A DNA stretch of 32,412 nucleotides from Treponema sp. Lineage in GTDB: Bacteria > Spirochaetota > Spirochaetia > Treponematales > Breznakiellaceae. Numbering within the stretch: position 1 is the stretch's first letter; each line of letters starts with the position of its first letter. Below, in pieces: positions 31,661 through 32,412 of this stretch. Below the pieces are notes generated by a model, which saw nothing but the letters and a program-made list of their open reading frames with translations, searched no databases and was not told the DNA's origin. Both the position numbers and the translations under genes were made by a program. The DNA is taken from assembly GCA_031255645.1 (NCBI GenBank), contig JAIRSC010000052.1:1-32412 (forward strand). Reading direction: 5' to 3'.

Positions 31661-32218
31661 ATGATGCAATACAGGCGCCGTTTTTTGATTGTTTTATGTC
31701 TGCTTATCGCGATCTCGGGTCTGTCCGCCCAGGAAAGACCGGTGTTAACCGCCGGGATAATTCAGAATTTCATCGACAATATGGATGGCATGGACGAGGC
31801 TTTTGAGGAAATAGAGAAAGAAAAGGATTTTCTTGATTTTACGGAAAAAATGGACGAATTTCAGGAATCTCTGACGGCATATCTTTACGGCGAGGGTAAC
31901 GATTTTCCCGCTTTCAGGGCGGCGTTTATGCAGGTAAAAAATATCCGCGCGCCCAGCGTAGATCGGGTGTTTTCCCGATTCGGGCTCGGGCAGCGGGGCG
32001 CCGAAGCGTTTTTTGTCATTACTCTGGGGATGACAATCGGCCTTCTGGAAAGCAAGCTTGAAGCCGTTCTATCCGATCTGGATTCCGGCGAAACCGAAGA
32101 ATTCGAGGCGCTTGCGGATATGCAAAACAAGCTTGCGATGATGCGCGGTCTTATTCATCCCAACGATATGACCTCTCTACAAACCAGCATGGACGCGCTT
32201 CTTGAAGAACTCTTCTAA
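31661..32218 (+). CDS. small exported protein of unknown function
   Basis: The 185-residue product starts at ATG-ATG, with AAGGAG 5 bases upstream of the first (31650-31655). It has a standard Sec signal peptide: basic residues 5-7, a hydrophobic core at 8-20, and an Ala-type cleavage site in GLSAQE near residue 23. No lipobox Cys is present, so it is probably periplasmic. The mature protein is acidic and helical (DNMDGMDEAFEEIEKEKD; FGLGQRGAEAFFVIT; FEALADMQNKLAMM). I do not recognise a family. It lies 72 bases after the membrane-protein gene and has its own likely promoter, so it may be separately controlled. Confidence 0.8.
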   Translation: MMQYRRRFLIVLCLLIAISGLSAQERPVLTAGIIQNFIDNMDGMDEAFEEIEKEKDFLDFTEKMDEFQESLTAYLYGEGNDFPAFRAAFMQVKNIRAPSVDRVFSRFGLGQRGAEAFFVITLGMTIGLLESKLEAVLSDLDSGETEEFEALADMQNKLAMMRGLIHPNDMTSLQTSMDALLEELF

Positions 32219-32267
32219 ATGCGGCGTTTTTGGATATAATTCCTGGAATCCCCGTTTACGCAGAGGG

Positions 32268-32412
32268 TCATTTTGTGAAAACCTCTTCAAGGGCCCGGCC
32301 TGTCCATAGCGGCGGAATATCGATATTGAAGACCGCGGCGATGGTCGGGGCGATATCGTAAATATTAACCTGCCCGGAAATAACGAAATCCCGGCGGATG
32401 TTTTTTCCGTAC
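32268..32412 (-). CDS. C-terminal end of an alkaline-phosphatase-superfamily protein (partial)
   Basis: The frame is open from the window edge (32412) to a TGA at 32268-32270, giving 47 codons. The visible end reads DFVISGQVNIYDIAPTIAAV and then FNIDIPPLWTGRALEEVF. The DIAPTIAA...GRAL pattern is what closes sulfatases, nucleotide pyrophosphatases and related alkaline-phosphatase-fold enzymes. The metal-binding parts lie outside the window, so substrate and class cannot be told. It converges with the small exported protein gene, with 49 bases between the two stops and no clear terminator. Confidence 0.6.
   Translation of the reverse strand, partial: YGKNIRRDFVISGQVNIYDIAPTIAAVFNIDIPPLWTGRALEEVFTK

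Overview
The window looks like a chromosomal segment of a spirochaete, probably a Treponema relative of the termite-gut or host-associated kind. This rests on recalled family resemblance, not a search. The clues are a FabV/Ter-type enoyl reductase inside the fatty-acid operon, several lipoproteins with loose lipoboxes, a CheY-type receiver/HD-GYP protein, a large STAND/LuxR regulator, and a giant secreted-type protein resembling large spirochaetal proteins. Genes are densely packed and the third codon position is GC-rich, which produces many long antisense shadow ORFs. I saw no rRNA, tRNA, CRISPR array or insertion sequence. No gene-free stretch exceeds 300 bases; the largest gaps are 22022-22301, 27223-27462 and 30163-30436, and each holds regulatory structure that is described below.

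Layout. (1) Positions 1-8136, plus strand: the C-terminal 2335 codons of a giant protein, then an ankyrin-repeat lipoprotein. The giant protein ends in what reads as a papain-like cysteine peptidase/amidase domain (Cys, His and Asn in the right order and context). The pair has the layout of a polymorphic toxin with an ankyrin immunity protein. (2) Positions 8233-18338, minus strand: one long fatty-acid operon, fabH-fabD-fabG-fabF-fabZ-fabV-accB-accC-accD-accA, followed by a small lipoprotein gene. It encodes all four acetyl-CoA carboxylase subunits and every elongation-cycle enzyme, but no acyl carrier protein. A clear promoter lies upstream of fabH, and a perfect 9-bp inverted repeat sits at its predicted start site. 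(3) Positions 18427-22108, minus strand: argA-type N-acetylglutamate synthase, a flavin-reductase-like protein and glucose-6-phosphate isomerase. (4) Positions 22152-23700, plus strand: an HPt protein overlapping a receiver/HD-GYP protein, probably a phosphorelay output that lowers cyclic di-GMP. (5) Positions 23672-27259, minus strand: a PlsC-like acyltransferase, PrmC-type methyltransferase and CapA-like phosphoesterase. (6) Positions 27379-32218, plus strand: a 899-residue STAND/MalT-LuxR regulator, an unknown two-helix membrane protein behind a strongly folded leader, and a small exported protein. (7) Positions 32268-32412, minus strand: the C-terminal end of an alkaline-phosphatase-superfamily protein, running off the window.

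The core metabolism (FAS II, ACC, pgi, argA, prmC, acyltransferase) is ordinary. The most interesting parts are the giant protein with its lipoprotein partner, the fabH operator candidate, the hairpins inside the fab operon, and the folded leaders around the LuxR regulator and its downstream neighbour.
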